64,000 nucleotides of DNA, taken from Timema cristinae (taxonomy: Eukaryota; Arthropoda; Insecta; Phasmatodea; Timematidae). The notes beneath the pieces are model-generated. The model did not search any database and had not been told where the DNA came from. It was given only the letters and a program-made list of their open reading frames with translations. The translations under genes and the position numbers were made by a program. The DNA is taken from the NCBI GenBank assembly GCA_039000515.1, contig JBCFYV010011135.1, forward strand, positions 27,972,991 through 28,036,990, written 5' to 3'. Shown here piece by piece: positions 22,376 to 34,321 of this stretch (position 1 is the first letter of the stretch; each line of letters starts with the position of its first letter).

Positions 22376-22559
22376 ATGATGATGGCTGATCAGTTTCGTA
22401 AAGTGGAACAATATTCGCCAAAATCATCACCCAGAGGGGCTCGGTCCCCTGTTGTTTCACGTCAAGATTCTACAGGAACTTTAAAAACGACGATCTCTCT
22501 AGGGAAGAATCCATCTATCGTCCATAGTGGACCCTTCTACTTGATGAAGGAGCCGCCAG
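22376..22559 (+). CDS. MED19: MED19 exon 1
   Basis: Starts MMMADQFRKVEQYSPKSSPR, ends MKEPP plus the first base of a Gly codon at a GTAAAA donor. Confidence 0.95.
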
Positions 22560-24510
22560 GTAAAAAATCAATTTTTAAGACTTATTTTGTTTCGATTAAT
22601 AAGTAGACGCAAATACTTATAAACACAATGTATACCTCATTTAATTATCTTAGGATATAAAAGTTTAAAATACGATTAAAAATATTTCAACTCGACATCT
22701 TTGGTTGTCAAATCAAAGTGCCATGTTTATTTAAATAGAATGCAAGATGTGTGATTTATTACAACTGTTAAGAATTTTAGAAATATGCCACTCGTACGAT
22801 ACTAAGACTTAAATTGGGTCTTTACACACAGTAGTGTATTATTTTATTTGAGTCTTACTACCCATTCGGGTTATACGCTTATGTATTAATTACCCAAATA
22901 GTCTAGGGATGAGGAAGATTGAATTTAAAGGAAGTGTATCCGCATTTGCGTGGAGAGAGATTGGGAAACCATTTAGGAAAAAAAACTCAGTACACCCGAC
23001 CGGGATTGAACCACGATCTCCCTGTCATTGGCAGTTTAGTCTATTGTGAGAATAACACCTTGACTATTCGGCCATTGAAGCAGTGTATCAAACTCAAATA
23101 TATTAAGTTTAAAAAACTTTTCCTTCAGTAACTTAACCGAGCTGGTAGCTTTTGTTTTGATCTGCATCTCTTACTCGTAATGTGGTAGGGATGAGTAAGA
23201 GAAAATTCAGAAGATATGCAGCCACATTTATGTTTAAGAGAAAGCGAGAAACCATTGGGGGAAAAACATCTTAATACAGTAGCCCCATGGCTTCTTTGGT
23301 GCTGACTGACAGCTTCTAAACACATGTTTTTGCAGATCATATGGTTTGGCGTAGGGATACATAATTTGGTCTGGTAACTTTCCAAAGCTGTCAGCTGTGA
23401 GTTGTCAGTCAGCACCAAATAAGCCATGGGGCTACTGTAGCTTTAAGCCTTAACCTCCCGGTTTCCACTAAACCGGACTAGAAAAAGTTTCCAACAGGTT
23501 GGCCATTGCAGTATTTGTCACTGTACCACTTAGCTGACTCATGTCGAGCTGGTGGTCTTGGGTAAAGTACTCGTTTCAGGGCCTGATATCCGTGGGTTCA
23601 AAACCAACCAGAGTCGATTGATTTTTCTTAAGTGCTAAAAATTAGTAGCAAACTTCTTTCCGAGGGAAAGTAAAGCCGTCGGTCCCGCGTCGATTGTAGC
23701 GTGTAAAATAACTCTGAAACATGTGTGAACCTTCCCAGCAAAATTGGTAGGTTCTTTTGCACTCAGCTCATAGACATTTTCGTGTGCTAATATAATCAGT
23801 TTATAAAGAGTACCTTAAATACGTTTTAAATAAATGAATAAAAGTCAAACTCACCCACCCAGGGATAAGAACCTGGTTAGCTCGTCTTGTAGATCAGTCG
23901 GTGCTGAAAAGGGGAGTTGTCTCAAACTTTGGTAAGTTGTAAATTACAATTAATTGATTGTATTTCTTACGTTTCAGGCGAAAGTGAGTTAACCGGCGCT
24001 ACAAATTTGATGGCATATTATGGCCTCGAGCACTCATACAGCAAATTCAGCGGTAAGAAGGTCAAGGAGCAGTTGTCGTCTTTCCTCCCGAACCTTCCCG
24101 GGATGATAGACACGCCCGGGCACCAGGACAACAGCTCGCTACGGTCAGTCATCGAGAAGCCGCCGATAGGGGGGAAAGAGCTTCTACCGCTCACCAGCGT
24201 ACAGCTCGCCGGTTTCCGTCTCCATCCGGGCCCCTTACCGGAGCAGTACCGGTATGTCAACCAGGCGCCGCAAAGGAAACACAAGAACAAGCACAAAAAA
24301 CACAAGCACAAAGCCGGGGACACGCCGAGTCAAGAGGCCCAGGTGACCGAGACGGGGCAGGACACCCACGAAAAGAAACACAAGAAACAGAAGAGGCATG
24401 ACGAAGAGAAGGAACGCAAGAAACGGAAGAAAGAAAAGAAACGTAAAAAACAGAAACACAGCCCCGAGCACCCGGGCGGTTTGACGCCCAACCAACATTC
24501 CAACGGTTGA
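22376..24510 (+). CDS. MED19: MED19, Mediator complex subunit 19, two exons
   Basis: Subunit of the Mediator head module, linking transcription factors to RNA polymerase II in the nucleus (family knowledge). Exons 22376-22559 and 23978-24510 join in phase 1 with a GTAAAA donor and TTTCAG acceptor, giving 238 residues; the human protein has 244. Exon 1 has SLGKNPSIVHSGPFYLMKEP. Exon 2 opens GESELTGATNLMAYYGLEHS, then FLPNLPGMIDTPG and LTSVQLAGFRLHPGPLPEQY, all MED19 hallmarks. The last 80 or so residues are a Lys/Arg/His-rich tail, as in animal orthologues. Three ATGs stand in a row at the start. Reading frames opposite the basic tail are shadows. Confidence 0.97.
22850..23088 (-). mobile_element. 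SINE-C copy in MED19 intron
   Basis: Minus copy: tail AGTCTTACTACCCATTCGGG, body GCGTGGAGAGAGATTGGGAA, then CGGGATTGAACC (B-box-like) and decayed head. Confidence 0.75.
23277..23437. mobile_element. Tc1/mariner-type MITE, copy 1
   Basis: 161 bp between TA dinucleotides (23275-23276 and 23438-23439). Both ends read CAGTAGCCCCATGGCTT and continue as about 38 bp inverted repeats with few mismatches (TTGGTGCTGACTGACA). Sits in a SINE-C-like remnant in the MED19 intron. Confidence 0.85.
23530..23825 (+). mobile_element. SINE-D copy in MED19 intron
   Basis: GGTGGTCTTGGGTAAAGTAC head, GTGGGTTCAAAACC (B-box-like), and a body shared with 14.4 kb. It ends near CGTGTGCTAATATAATCAG, about 150 bp before exon 2. 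Confidence 0.75.
23978..24510 (+). CDS. MED19: MED19 exon 2 with stop
   Basis: Conserved core followed by a basic tail and TGA at 24508-24510. GC content is clearly above the flanks. Confidence 0.96.
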
Positions 24511-24602
24511 GATCCAGGTGTACCAACCTTTGATTTGGTCTCTTGTGTACATACATATTCTGTGAACATACATAATTTAACATGGGTACATTAATTTAGT
24601 GT

Positions 24603-24608
24603 AATAAA
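24603..24608 (+). other. MED19 polyadenylation signal
   Basis: AATAAA about 95 bp after the MED19 stop codon. Confidence 0.7.
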
Positions 24609-24682
24609 TTCTTCACATACCTATCGTTCAAATGTCGTCGGAAACGTCGAGTTTGGCTTTCTAGAAGATACAAATATATATA

Positions 24683-24800
24683 TAGGGATGTGCAAAGCTC
24701 ACTTTTTCAATGCAAAGCAAAGTCAAATCGAATTGTATGAAATAGTCCTAAAGTCAAATCGAGGTTTGAATGTAAAAAAAAAAAAAAGTTTAATGTCGGG
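24683..24800 (+). mobile_element. Fragment of TAGGGATGTGC family element
   Basis: TAGGGATGTGCAAAGCTC end and the AATGCAAAGCAAAGTCAAAT subterminal block shared with 11660 and 58739. The other end was not found. Confidence 0.4.
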
Positions 24801-25145
24801 GAGGAAAAAAAAATACAGCACAGTTTGCTAATCTGAACCTGAAAGTGTAAGGGGCTGTTGACCTATCAAATTACTCTGATTAAAAAAAATAGTACAGCTA
24901 TTAATTTATTTATTTATTAATTACTAACCCGAACGGGTAGTAAGACGCGGTGCTAGTAATAATAATAATATTAATTATTCGTAAATTTATTAGGTTTTAT
25001 TAATTTTGGAAACACATTTCCATATCTTTACGGCATGTTTCTTTACATAAAAACTAGTATACTTACTCACAAGGAGGAAGCCATGCCAACAGAACGGTTG
25101 CCGCATGTTGTCGAATATATTGCCAATATTTGTGGATAAAGGATG

Positions 25146-25352
25146 TCTTCGGTGCTGGGTGGTCTAACACGCTACTCTCTCAGTAGACTAGATTGCCGCC
25201 GACGGAGAGATGGAGGTTCGTATCTCGGTTCGATGTATCGAGAGTTATTTTCCCTAAATGGTTTTCCACTATACCTACATGCAAACACTGGTACACTTCC
25301 CTTAAATATAACCCTCTTAATCCCCTAACACCATCATAGTACATAATCGGGT
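25146..25352 (+). mobile_element. SINE-C copy
   Basis: GGTGGTCTAACACGCTACTC head, GGAGGTTCGTATCTCGG, AAATGGTTTTCCACTATACC body; tail mostly lost. Confidence 0.65.
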
Positions 25353-25895
25353 GTAATGTGGTTATTGTAATGAACCTTTCAGTCGTTTATCTCAGTTTTC
25401 TAGATTGGAGCTGATATTTCTTTATTCATAAAGCTCCTAATTTAAATCCTCATAAAGTGGGTTTGACTGCATTGCAGACCCACTTCTTCACAGAAATTTC
25501 TGGAAGTGTTTAGGATAGAACCCAGGAAATCAACTCTTGACCACAGAGGTAGTCACATAATACTTCATAACTGGTTTTATTAAACAATATCTCCCCTTTC
25601 TCAAGTCATTCTAAAATCACACATTTTGGTTTTAGAATTAATGTTTTGTGTTTTCTTTTGTTCCACAACTTATACACAATAAATTCATGTAAAAAAAAAA
25701 CAAAAGCACACTAACAAGATGAAACATTAAATGGGGCAGCTGGCTGTCCTTAAACTACTTAAGGCCTTCTCCCCCTCCCTCCCCCCCCACCTTTTCCCAC
25801 TCTCTATCTTATAATATTTTTTTTTAGGATTCAACAAATTTTATTATTTTAATTGTTTGGCTATTTTTAAAGACAAGGATTGGTAATAAAAGCGT
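25353..25895. other. Intergenic, no gene recognised
   Basis: About 25400-25560 may be a further tRNA-headed repeat on the minus strand (CTGGGTTCTATCC); the rest is simple AT- or CT-rich sequence. Confidence 0.35.
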
Positions 25896-26160
25896 AATAA
25901 TAATAATAATAATATATAGCACCGCGTCTTACTACATGTTCGGGTTATACGCTTTAAGTACTAATTACGCTAATGGATTAGGAATTGGGAAGGTCAAATT
26001 AGAGGAATTGAACCCGCATTTGCGTGGAGGAATAGTGGAAAACCATTTAGGAAAAACCACCCCCCAGTTCACCCGACCGAGATTCGAACCTCGATCTCCC
26101 CGTCCTCAGCAGTCGGGCTCAACACGACTAGCGCGTTAGCCAACTACGCCACAGAGGCGG
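25896..26160 (-). mobile_element. SINE-B copy
   Basis: Minus copy with (TAA/ATA)n on the left, shared tail, body and head ending ACGCCACAGAGGCGG. Confidence 0.92.
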
Positions 26161-26481
26161 TCACAACTCTCTTAAAGAGGGGGGGGGAAGGGGGAAAATT
26201 AATTATTTATTATACTTTTGAATCGAAGTCACTGCTGACAAATATCCTAAGTGAAGTCTGAAGTTTTTTTGAAGCTTTGCACACTCATTCAATTCATGAT
26301 ATCAAAAATTATCGGCTAAGTTTTAAATCTTGTACACATTAACTTGTATTATATTTATGAATGATTTTAAGACATTTTAAGTTAGTCATAACACGTATCG
26401 TTTGTAGTTATTTTAAGAAACATTATGGTTAAGGTTTTACATTTTTTTCGTAAAAGTATTAACATTACATTTATGTTTATC

Positions 26482-26639
26482 TCATCAGTACAGTCGGTCA
26501 GCGTGGAATGTATTCCCCTACAGACCTGGGTCACAGACAACGTATACACCGGACACTTAAGCCTTACGGGGGTTTCGCAGCACTCCATGAGCCAGGTTGA
26601 GTCCTTGGACACGAGGAGTGCTAGTAGCAGTTTTCAGTG
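26482..26639 (+). CDS. Candidate terminal exon of an unidentified gene
   Basis: After a pyrimidine-poor but AG-ending TTTATCTCATCAG, a 52-codon frame reads VSVECIPLQTWVTDNVYTGH, then LSLTGVSQHSMSQ and TRSASSSFQ, then TGA. GC content and codon variety stand out from the AT-rich flanks. AATAAA follows at about 26759. I do not recognise the protein and see no upstream exon, so this could be the last exon of an unplaced gene, a retrotransposed fragment or chance. Confidence 0.35.
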
Positions 26640-26683
26640 ATAACAACCTCCCCGAACACAATAGTTCATGTATCAGCAACATT

Positions 26684-26698
26684 CCCCCCCCCCCCCCC
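26684..26698. repeat. C15 homopolymer
   Basis: Fifteen consecutive C in an otherwise C/T-rich stretch. Confidence 0.95.
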
Positions 26699-26764
26699 TC
26701 CCCAACTCACCTCCTTACTGACAAGTAACTAGTCGAGATCATTTGAAGATTGTTTACAAATAAA

Positions 26765-28230
26765 CAATTTGCCTGAACATCAAAAAAAGGACTGTTGTAT
26801 TCTTTGTTTTATTTATAATTTGTGGTCTGAGTAGGTTCGTTTGAAGGGTTGGTGTATGGGAAGGGAGGGTTGGGCCGCTACCTGAACATAGCTTTGTAAA
26901 ATCAAGTTTATTAACATTAGTAGACATTTTTTGTCTGAACTCTAGTGAAACCATGTTTAAACTGAATTGTATTTAAAAATGCTTGCTCAATAGCGATATT
27001 GTCACTGGGGACTGCAGATAGTGACCGTAGTGTTGGGAGGAATCCAAGCGCTCTCAATGAACGTAGCCATTTTAACTTGGAGGTTGTGTGTCTGGTATTC
27101 ACCTTGTCTGTGGCCCGGGCTCAATTGTCGACTGCCAATATCAAGGGAGTCCTGGTGGCCTGTTTTTAACTACGTTTAGCCAAAATAATACCAGCCATTT
27201 AAGCACTTATTTTGATAGGAAATCCATTTTCGACCACCAATCATTGTTTGAAAGTCACTAGAATTTGACGTATATATATCCTGCCACTGTCTGGGTCTGT
27301 CTCGGACATGAGCCACTCTATTAACTTCTGTCCTCCCACCACTTTTCCTCCTCCACACAGGCCCACTCCACTCCACACTCCTTTTATCCACCTGTCCTGC
27401 GTCTTCCTTCTCCCCTTCATCCCTGTCAATGGTGACCTTGTGTGTTACAAGTCATTTAACACCGCTGACTGCCTGGCCACTGGTACAAGTAGATTAGTTG
27501 AAGAGGAATTTTGGGCAAACCTTAAAAATGTTGGTTGGGCTAATAGGTTTAAAATAGGTAGAGAGATCTTTCAACAAACAAATGCTCAATTGTGTATCAA
27601 ATATTATTAATAATAAAAAAGTAGTAAAAATAGAGGTGGGTGAGTTCTCAAAAATTCAAATATGGATTGAGTCTTGGTAGCTGCTCAAACTTGGCTCAAA
27701 GATTTTACAAAAATTCAAAAAATTTGAGTACCTGAAATTTTCAATATTTCTCTTGAGAATTATTGATATAATTTCATAGTAAATAAAGTCCATCAATACT
27801 TTCTAATGTCTGATTAAAAAAAGAAAATTGTACAATTATATTAAGTTTATTCAAGCATTCAAATTTGTGCGATTATAAATTTATTAAAAAAAAATTATTT
27901 ATTATGATAAAATATATAAGTACTTATTTATGGTTAATGTATAAATCCATTACATCAATTCAACTTGAAATATTTCTTGTATAAATAATGCTCTATATTA
28001 CTCATATTCTTAAAAAAACTGTTTTTCCTTCAAACTTCCCTCAAAGTGAAAAAATGTCTATTCACACCACCCCAACCCCCAGAAAATGGGAAACTGTCAA
28101 GCTACTCACAACCTAATTGTGGTGAAAGTCGAACCACAAAAAAATTCACTTTTCGTAATTGACTTAAATTTATTATTTTCTCATAGTTTAATTGTAATTA
28201 TTATTTTTTTTGACAAATACCTAGTAGGTT
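26765..28230. other. Intergenic, no gene recognised
   Basis: 27260-27470 has a 62-codon minus-strand frame (GRRKTQDRWIKGVWSG) that could be a decayed retroelement C-terminus; I would not call it a gene. The rest is AT-rich. Confidence 0.35.
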
Positions 28231-28234
28231 GACA

Positions 28235-28740
28235 TCCAAACAAAAGGTGTGACCATCCGGCTATGAGTACCCCTCACATTTACAGACCAAGCCATTCCAA
28301 AATCTCCTTGTCAGTGCGTCATTTAACTTTGTAAACACCTGCTTCGGTCAATGGCCTTTGACAGTGTGAAGCAATCTTAGAATCTTTCGGTGGTGGTTTT
28401 GGCAACCTTGATGAACCAGCGTTGCAAAACTTGTATTTGAGGGGAGATTAACCACACGAATACAAGAAATTGACAACGCTGTTTCCCGATCGTATCCAGA
28501 CAGTACCACAGGAACTAAATACATCAGAGCAATGACATTAAACTACAGTGGGCAGATACAGAACAAAATTATGTAACGTAAAGTCATTGCTGAAACTGCG
28601 ATCTTGTGCCGAGGTTTGGTACTAAACTTCATCAATAGTAGGTTAGAATGACACACCTACAAACAAGAGAACCTGAATATCCCATTCAGTAGACTCTCAT
28701 GGTTCGAATCCCTGTGTAAACAGAATTACACCATCAGGTT
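28235..28740. other. Higher-GC tract with broken frames, possible TE coding relic
   Basis: About 500 bp with base composition closer to coding DNA. Conceptual frames such as FGNLDEPALQNLYLRG are interrupted by stops and shifts. No family recognised. Confidence 0.3.
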
Positions 28741-29599
28741 TTAAAATTAAGACTTATATTTCAATATTTTGTAAACTATTATTGAGGAATATAGGGGAAA
28801 AAAGTATTTTTGTTTAGCATAACTATCACGATAGTTAAAATGTCAATTATTGTTTGTACATCGGACCTATAAAAAGTTCCAAACTGCCTCAAATTCTTAA
28901 AAGTATGAATGTGAAAATATAAATTATTCTCTTAATGCAGCGAAATAAAATTCTTTAGTTACCATTAATATATTGTATAAGCTATGTAAGATTTGTTTGG
29001 TTTCTTTATATGTTATGTCTTAATTATATTAAAAAGTAAATGTATTTAGTTTGGTGTTTAATTTAACAACTACGTACTCTTTGGCATTAGGAACTCAAAA
29101 ATTCATTGCCACACTCATAAAAGTATGCAAGCTATCCCTTTCTTTAGCTAGTTCTATCCAGTCCACCTCATTACATCCTATCACTGATTTTGTTCAAATT
29201 GGATATTTAAGACGCCATATAATCATATATTGAGAAGTGTAATTATGATTCTTAATTCTAGAAAGAGTAGTTTGGCTTATAACTAGTTCCTAAAAATTGT
29301 TTGAAAATGTTTATCTATGGGCTATTATTACATGATAAATAAAACTGTAAACTTGTCATCAGGAAAGAAATTCATTTAAGAGTTGTTTATTAGTCGTCAT
29401 CACCGAGTCGTCAATATGGCGATGGTTTGCTGCAACTTGCCACTCACGGGATTGCGGCAGGTTCTTGAAATTGCCTTTCACATCGCAGTGCTACGGCTGT
29501 TAAAATGGCTGCCGTACTCACCTATCGCTATACCGGTCTACCGACCTCCAATTATATCCAGTACTGAAATAGCTGCTAACCTTTTACAGTCTCTTTGAA

Positions 29600-29850
29600 T
29601 TGCCTTTTACGACAGGCAGAAATTACTCTGGATGTATCATTTCCCCATTCACAGGGATGACAGTAAAAAATATCATCAACTGTTTCCATCTTGTGGCCGG
29701 GTCAGTTTAGTAAAATGGCCTCCGTCTTCCTTTATCCTTCCACCATTCTTCTACTCTCACTTGCACACACTTATCTGCTCTTCCCATCTCTTTCTTGGCA
29801 TCCATTGCAGTATTTTCCCCACATACTTTATATCCAACATTTCATTGGAA
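29600..29850 (-). mobile_element. LINE 3' end fragment
   Basis: Minus strand reads MDAKKEMGRADKCV..EEWWKDKGRR, resembling the C-terminus of a non-LTR retrotransposon protein. It is followed by AAACTGACCCGGCCACAAGA and TGGAAACAGTT, the LINE tail seen at 3.6, 51.9 and 54.8 kb. Confidence 0.55.
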
Positions 29851-30231
29851 TCCTTTTATACTAAAAGGAAAAAAAAACCTTTTCCTTCTAATTTGCAAAT
29901 ATATTATGTCAACAAGTAGGTCCCTAATGTAAAATGATTTCACTTGTTAGAGTTACAAAAAAAAATGCATGTAAAAAAACATGAAACGAAATTTTAAGTG
30001 ATCCTGCAAAAAAACAAAGGCCTTTTCTCGGGTTCCATAGATTAACCGCCTTGAGGTGTTTTTTTATTTTTCTAATAGGACTAGACACAAAATAAACAGA
30101 GTTAAAACAAAAGTAATCAATGTTTAATTGATTCACAAAATATAAATAAATAAAAATAGTATGCTATGATTTAAAATTGTTACCATACCTTGACTTTATA
30201 AGACTGAGAAACTTTATTAAATATTAATGTG

Positions 30232-30375
30232 GGGTGACCGGGTGGTCTAAGAGGTAATGTGTTGATTTCTGTTCTGAAGGTCTGGGGTTCAATCCCCAGT
30301 CCCGGCACAGATTTATCTTTCCACCTTCTGACAAGATGTGTATTAATCACAACTTGTGAATGTGTGGAATCCAAG
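30232..30375 (+). mobile_element. Outer SINE-A, left piece (split by insertion)
   Basis: Head GGGGTGACCGGGTGGTCTAA, B-box-like GGGGTTCAATCCC, body to GAATGTGTGGAATCCAAG. Its continuation starts at 34972, so 4.6 kb was inserted here. Confidence 0.92.
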
Positions 30376-30552
30376 GCTGTATTTGAATAGTCAAGTACAC
30401 TTGACTTGATGCAGACTCGATAATATTACACTTTACACCCACTTGAGATCGAAAACTGCAACAGACTTTTCGAAGGCAACTACCACTTACACGCCCTTGA
30501 GTCTGCAGTGCTGCTTTCACCCGTTATCTTAGAAACTATTTTAAACACCATG

Positions 30553-30568
30553 CATCAGCAGGGAATGA
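30553..30568 (+). repeat. Penelope-like element target duplication, left
   Basis: CATCAGCAGGGAATGA, repeated exactly at 34464-34479. Confidence 0.9.
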
Positions 30569-30599
30569 TTCAAAAATGAGGTGGCCCAATGGCTAGATA

Positions 30600-30743
30600 A
30601 TTTTATAATAAAGGAAATTGATAAAACTAAAGAAAAAGGAAAAATAAACTACTAAGAATAAATTTGATGAAGAAAGCCCACCTGGGGAAAGAGGAAAGAT
30701 GTGGGAAGAATCCAATGCACAAAGGTGACATCTTCTTCCTTTC
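30600..30743 (-). repeat. Penelope-like terminal repeat, left, inverted
   Basis: Inverse complement of 34322-34463 with scattered mismatches. Confidence 0.9.
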
Positions 30744-31052
30744 TTCTGTCTTCTATAGTAGAAGTAGTCACACACACATTTTAAACACAAATATATAATA
30801 TTTCGGCATTGTTGCCTTTATCCAAACACAAAGAAGAAGAGAGTACAAATAACACAAACAATGGATTACTCCATTTTGAATTTTGAATTAAACTGTTAGA
30901 AACAAATTGTGCCAACTGTTTTTGGGAGTAGAGATAAATTCCTTGGTTGTGGTTAATATTTATAGAAAACTGATGATGATAATAATAATAGACAAGAGAA
31001 AAAAAAAAATAATAATAATGTTAAATTTGGAAAATAATAATATAGAAATAAA

Positions 31053-33973
31053 CTATCTTCTGTTGAGGCCTGGTGGTAATCTTGATTTGGTGATCCATTG
31101 GTGGGCCAGTTCCCACTGTCTAAGTTGAGAACTGTTGCACTGTTTGGGAAATGCTCTTAATATTTTGGTGGTGTAGCAGGTTTGAAAGTCCTGGTTGTGG
31201 GTACTAGCATGGATGGGTACAGGCTTGTCCGGATCTTTGTGGTTTGTGTCAAAGCGATGATTGTTCATTCGCTGTCTGAGAGAACCTGTAGTGAGGCCTA
31301 TATATTCTGCATCACATGATTTGCACTGTAGTTGATATATCAAGTTATTGGTTTTGCAATTGTAATAACCAGGGATTTTGTATTCCAATTTGGTTACTTT
31401 GCTGTTGAAGGATGTAGCTGGTAGGTGGATTCCACATGTGCTGCAACGGGTGCTACCGCAGGGGTGTAACCTTTGGTAGTAGGTTTTTCTTCTGGATTCT
31501 CTTGGGGTCAGGAAGTTTGGGATGGACTAGAATATTGTGGAGATTGGGTGGCCGTTTGAAAGTAACTCTTGGGGGTGAACTAAGAAGGTTTTGGGTCTGG
31601 GTAGAACTGGTTAGGAATTTGTAACCACATTTAAGGATGGTGTTGATACGTTGTAGACCAGGATGGTATTGGGTTGTGAGAGGGATGTCCTCAACTTTTT
31701 TTGGAGGGTCGTGGTCATCCCTGGAGAGTGCTCTGGAGATTTGGTTGTCTATTAGAGGCTTGGGTAACCTCTACTTTGGAAAACTGTGGAGAGTTGTTTC
31801 AATATTCAGTTAAATCGTCAGGTTCTGAACATATCGTTTGGCTCGTGTGGCAAGGCTGAATGGTAGAGACCTTTTTGTGTATGAAGGATGGCTGCTATGT
31901 AGTGGAGGTATTGTTGGTGATTGGTGGGTTTTATATGTACAGTGGTACGAATTTGGTTATTTTCAAGGAACAGATTCACATCAAGGAAGGTAAGACTATG
32001 ATGTGATTTATTGTGGGTGAAGTTTAGGGGGCTGCAATTGTTGAGATTATCTAGAAAGATGTCCAAGGATTCTTCGGAGTGAGGCCAGATCATGAAAATG
32101 TCGTCGATGTAGCGAAGCCATAGATATGGTTTGATGGGCTGAGAATGTAGAAAGCGTTCTTCTAGTAGTCCCATGTAAAGATTTGCATATGAAGGAGCCA
32201 TGCGTTACCCATAGCTGTGCCCTTAATCTGTGGTAGTGTTTGTCTAGAAAACGGAAGTTGTTAAATTGAAGGATCATCCTAGCCAGCTCCACCAGAAAAG
32301 AAGTGGTAGGTTTGGACCCAGGAGGTCTGCGGTCTAAGTAATGCTCCATTGCTGACATTCCATGCACATGAGGGATGTTAGTGTAGGGTGCTGTGACATC
32401 AATAGTGACCAGAAAACAGTTCGATGGAAGATTTTTGATTTTGTGAATTTTGTCTAAGAAATGGTTTGTATCCTGTATGAATGAGGGAAGTTGTTTTACA
32501 AAGGGTTGTAGGTGTGAATCAACCAGAGATGAGATTCTCTCAGTTGGGGAGCCGCAACCAGATACAATCGGACGGCCAGGCGGAGGTCTTATTTCTTTGT
32601 GGATTTTAGGGAGGAGATACAGTGTGGGAGTTTAAGGTTCTTGTGGAAAGAGAAGTTGAATTGAGTTGGTGGTGAGATTCTGCCGGGGAGCTTCACGTTG
32701 TAGGAACTCTTTAATCTGCACGTTGTGATCTTCAGTTGGGTCTTTTGTGAGTGGTCTGTAGATGGAGTGGTCGGATAGCTGACTTTGTGCCTCTGTGATG
32801 TAGTCGATACGGTTCAAGATGACTGTAGTGGAGCCCTTGTCAGCTGGTAGGATGATTATATCAATGTTGTTTTTTAGTGCTTTGATAGCTTTTTGTTCGT
32901 TGGTGTTGAGGTTCCGTTTCAAAGGTAGTGTCTTCGGGAAGAGTGGATCTGCAATATTGGAAAGGAGGTAAGTGATGAACTGTTCCAGAGGGTGTTCTGA
33001 GGGTAGTGGCGGGGGGTCCCAGTCTGAAGGTGGCTTGAACTTGTAGAGGGATGGATCTATGGCTTTGTCAGGGCTGGTAGTGTAGGATTTGTTCTGGAAG
33101 AAATGTTTCAATCTTAGAGCGCGAGCATAGGAAAGGACATCCTGAACTAGGGTGAAGTGATCGAATTGGGAGTGAGGTGAAAAGTAGAGGCCCTTGGACA
33201 GAACATTCATTTCGTGTTTTGAGAGATTGTATTTTGATAGGTTCAGTATGGAACTGCTGACTGGACCATTGGTGGATGTAGTGTCAGTTATGTTATTATT
33301 GACGGGCTTATTAGAGGACATTATCTCTGAGAGATTGTGCTCTGATAGGTTGAGAATAGAACTGTTGTCTGGACCAATGGTGGATATAATGTTGGTTTTG
33401 TTATTGTTGATGGATTTAATAAAGGGCGTCATCTCAATTATTCTTGAGGGAATAGCAAGTGTGTAAGTGGTCCTGTTGGGCGGGGGGAGGTTGAATATTG
33501 TGGCTAGTGAGGGCTTGGCAGCAATCAAAGGAGGATTACTGGATTTGGGTCTGGTTATCTCAGGCGCTGGAAGTGGCGTAGTTTTGAGTGCAAGGATACA
33601 AAGTTTAGAAAGTTTTCGGAGATGGTCATTGGCTTTTTTAGCTTGAATCTCTACTGCTGTTTGTAGAATACTGTTCACAAGTTGCATGAGATGAGAAGAG
33701 GATAGAAAAACTATTTTGGAAAAGAAGGAAAGTTGTATTGAGTGGTATAGGGCTAGTTTCTGATACTGATTGAATAGTGTTATAGTGAGTTCTCTGGAAT
33801 GTATTGTGTTAAGGAGAGTGAAATGTTGTCTTATTGCAGGAGGGATTGCAGACATAGGATATTTTATACAGAGGCCTTTTGGGGTTATTTTCAAATTAAT
33901 ACATGCTTGAAGAAAGTTTACATGACTGTTGAGGAATGCTAGTTTGGAAGCATGTAGAATAATTTGCTTAATC
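31053..33973 (-). pseudogene. Penelope-like reverse transcriptase / GIY-YIG endonuclease, broken by frameshifts
   Basis: The longest open part (33973-32632) covers the N-terminal region and early RT: ADKGSTTVILNRIDYITEA is the conserved Penelope-type start of the RT. The frame then breaks near 32640, and again around 32200-32240 where QIKGTAMG should lead into MAPSYANLYMGLLEERFL. 32201-31818 holds the RT catalytic YIDDIF motif. 31818-31400 is shifted again. 31388-31053 encodes a GIY-YIG domain with NLIYQL, CKSCDAEYIGLTTGSLRQR. Domain order RT then GIY-YIG is that of endonuclease-bearing Penelope-like elements. Several frameshifts make it inactive as assembled. Confidence 0.92.
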
Positions 33974-34257
33974 ATTATTATTATTATTATTAGCACCGCG
34001 TCTTACTACCCGTCCGGGTTATATGCACTTACGCTAACGTGTAATGGTAGGGTGATTGTGAGATGAAATGAAGGACCTACAGTTTAACGTGGAATCCGAA
34101 CCACGGTGGCGACCTGGCATTCCACACATTCACAAGATGTCTTGTCAGAGGTGTAGGAAGGGTTTGGAAATCAGATAAATCTTTGCCGGGATCGAGGATT
34201 TAACCCCGGCCGCCAGCACAGAAGTCTGACACCTTACCCCTAGACCACCAGGTCACC
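33974..34257 (-). mobile_element. Inner SINE-A nested in the Penelope-like element
   Basis: Minus copy flanked by an exact 12-bp duplication ATTTGCTTAATC at 33962-33973 and 34258-34269. Youngest layer of the nest. Confidence 0.95.
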
Positions 34258-34321
34258 ATTTGCTTAATCTAATATTGTTGTTGTGTGGGTAGGTTTCTTA
34301 TGTGTTTATAATATTTAGAGA

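Noticed and set aside
24235..24583. Minus-strand hydrophobic frames opposite MED19
   Set aside because: Reverse translation of the Lys-rich MED19 tail gives Phe/Leu runs; a shadow, not a membrane protein.
33194..33466. Plus-strand 90-codon frame
   Set aside because: Antisense to the Penelope-like open frame.
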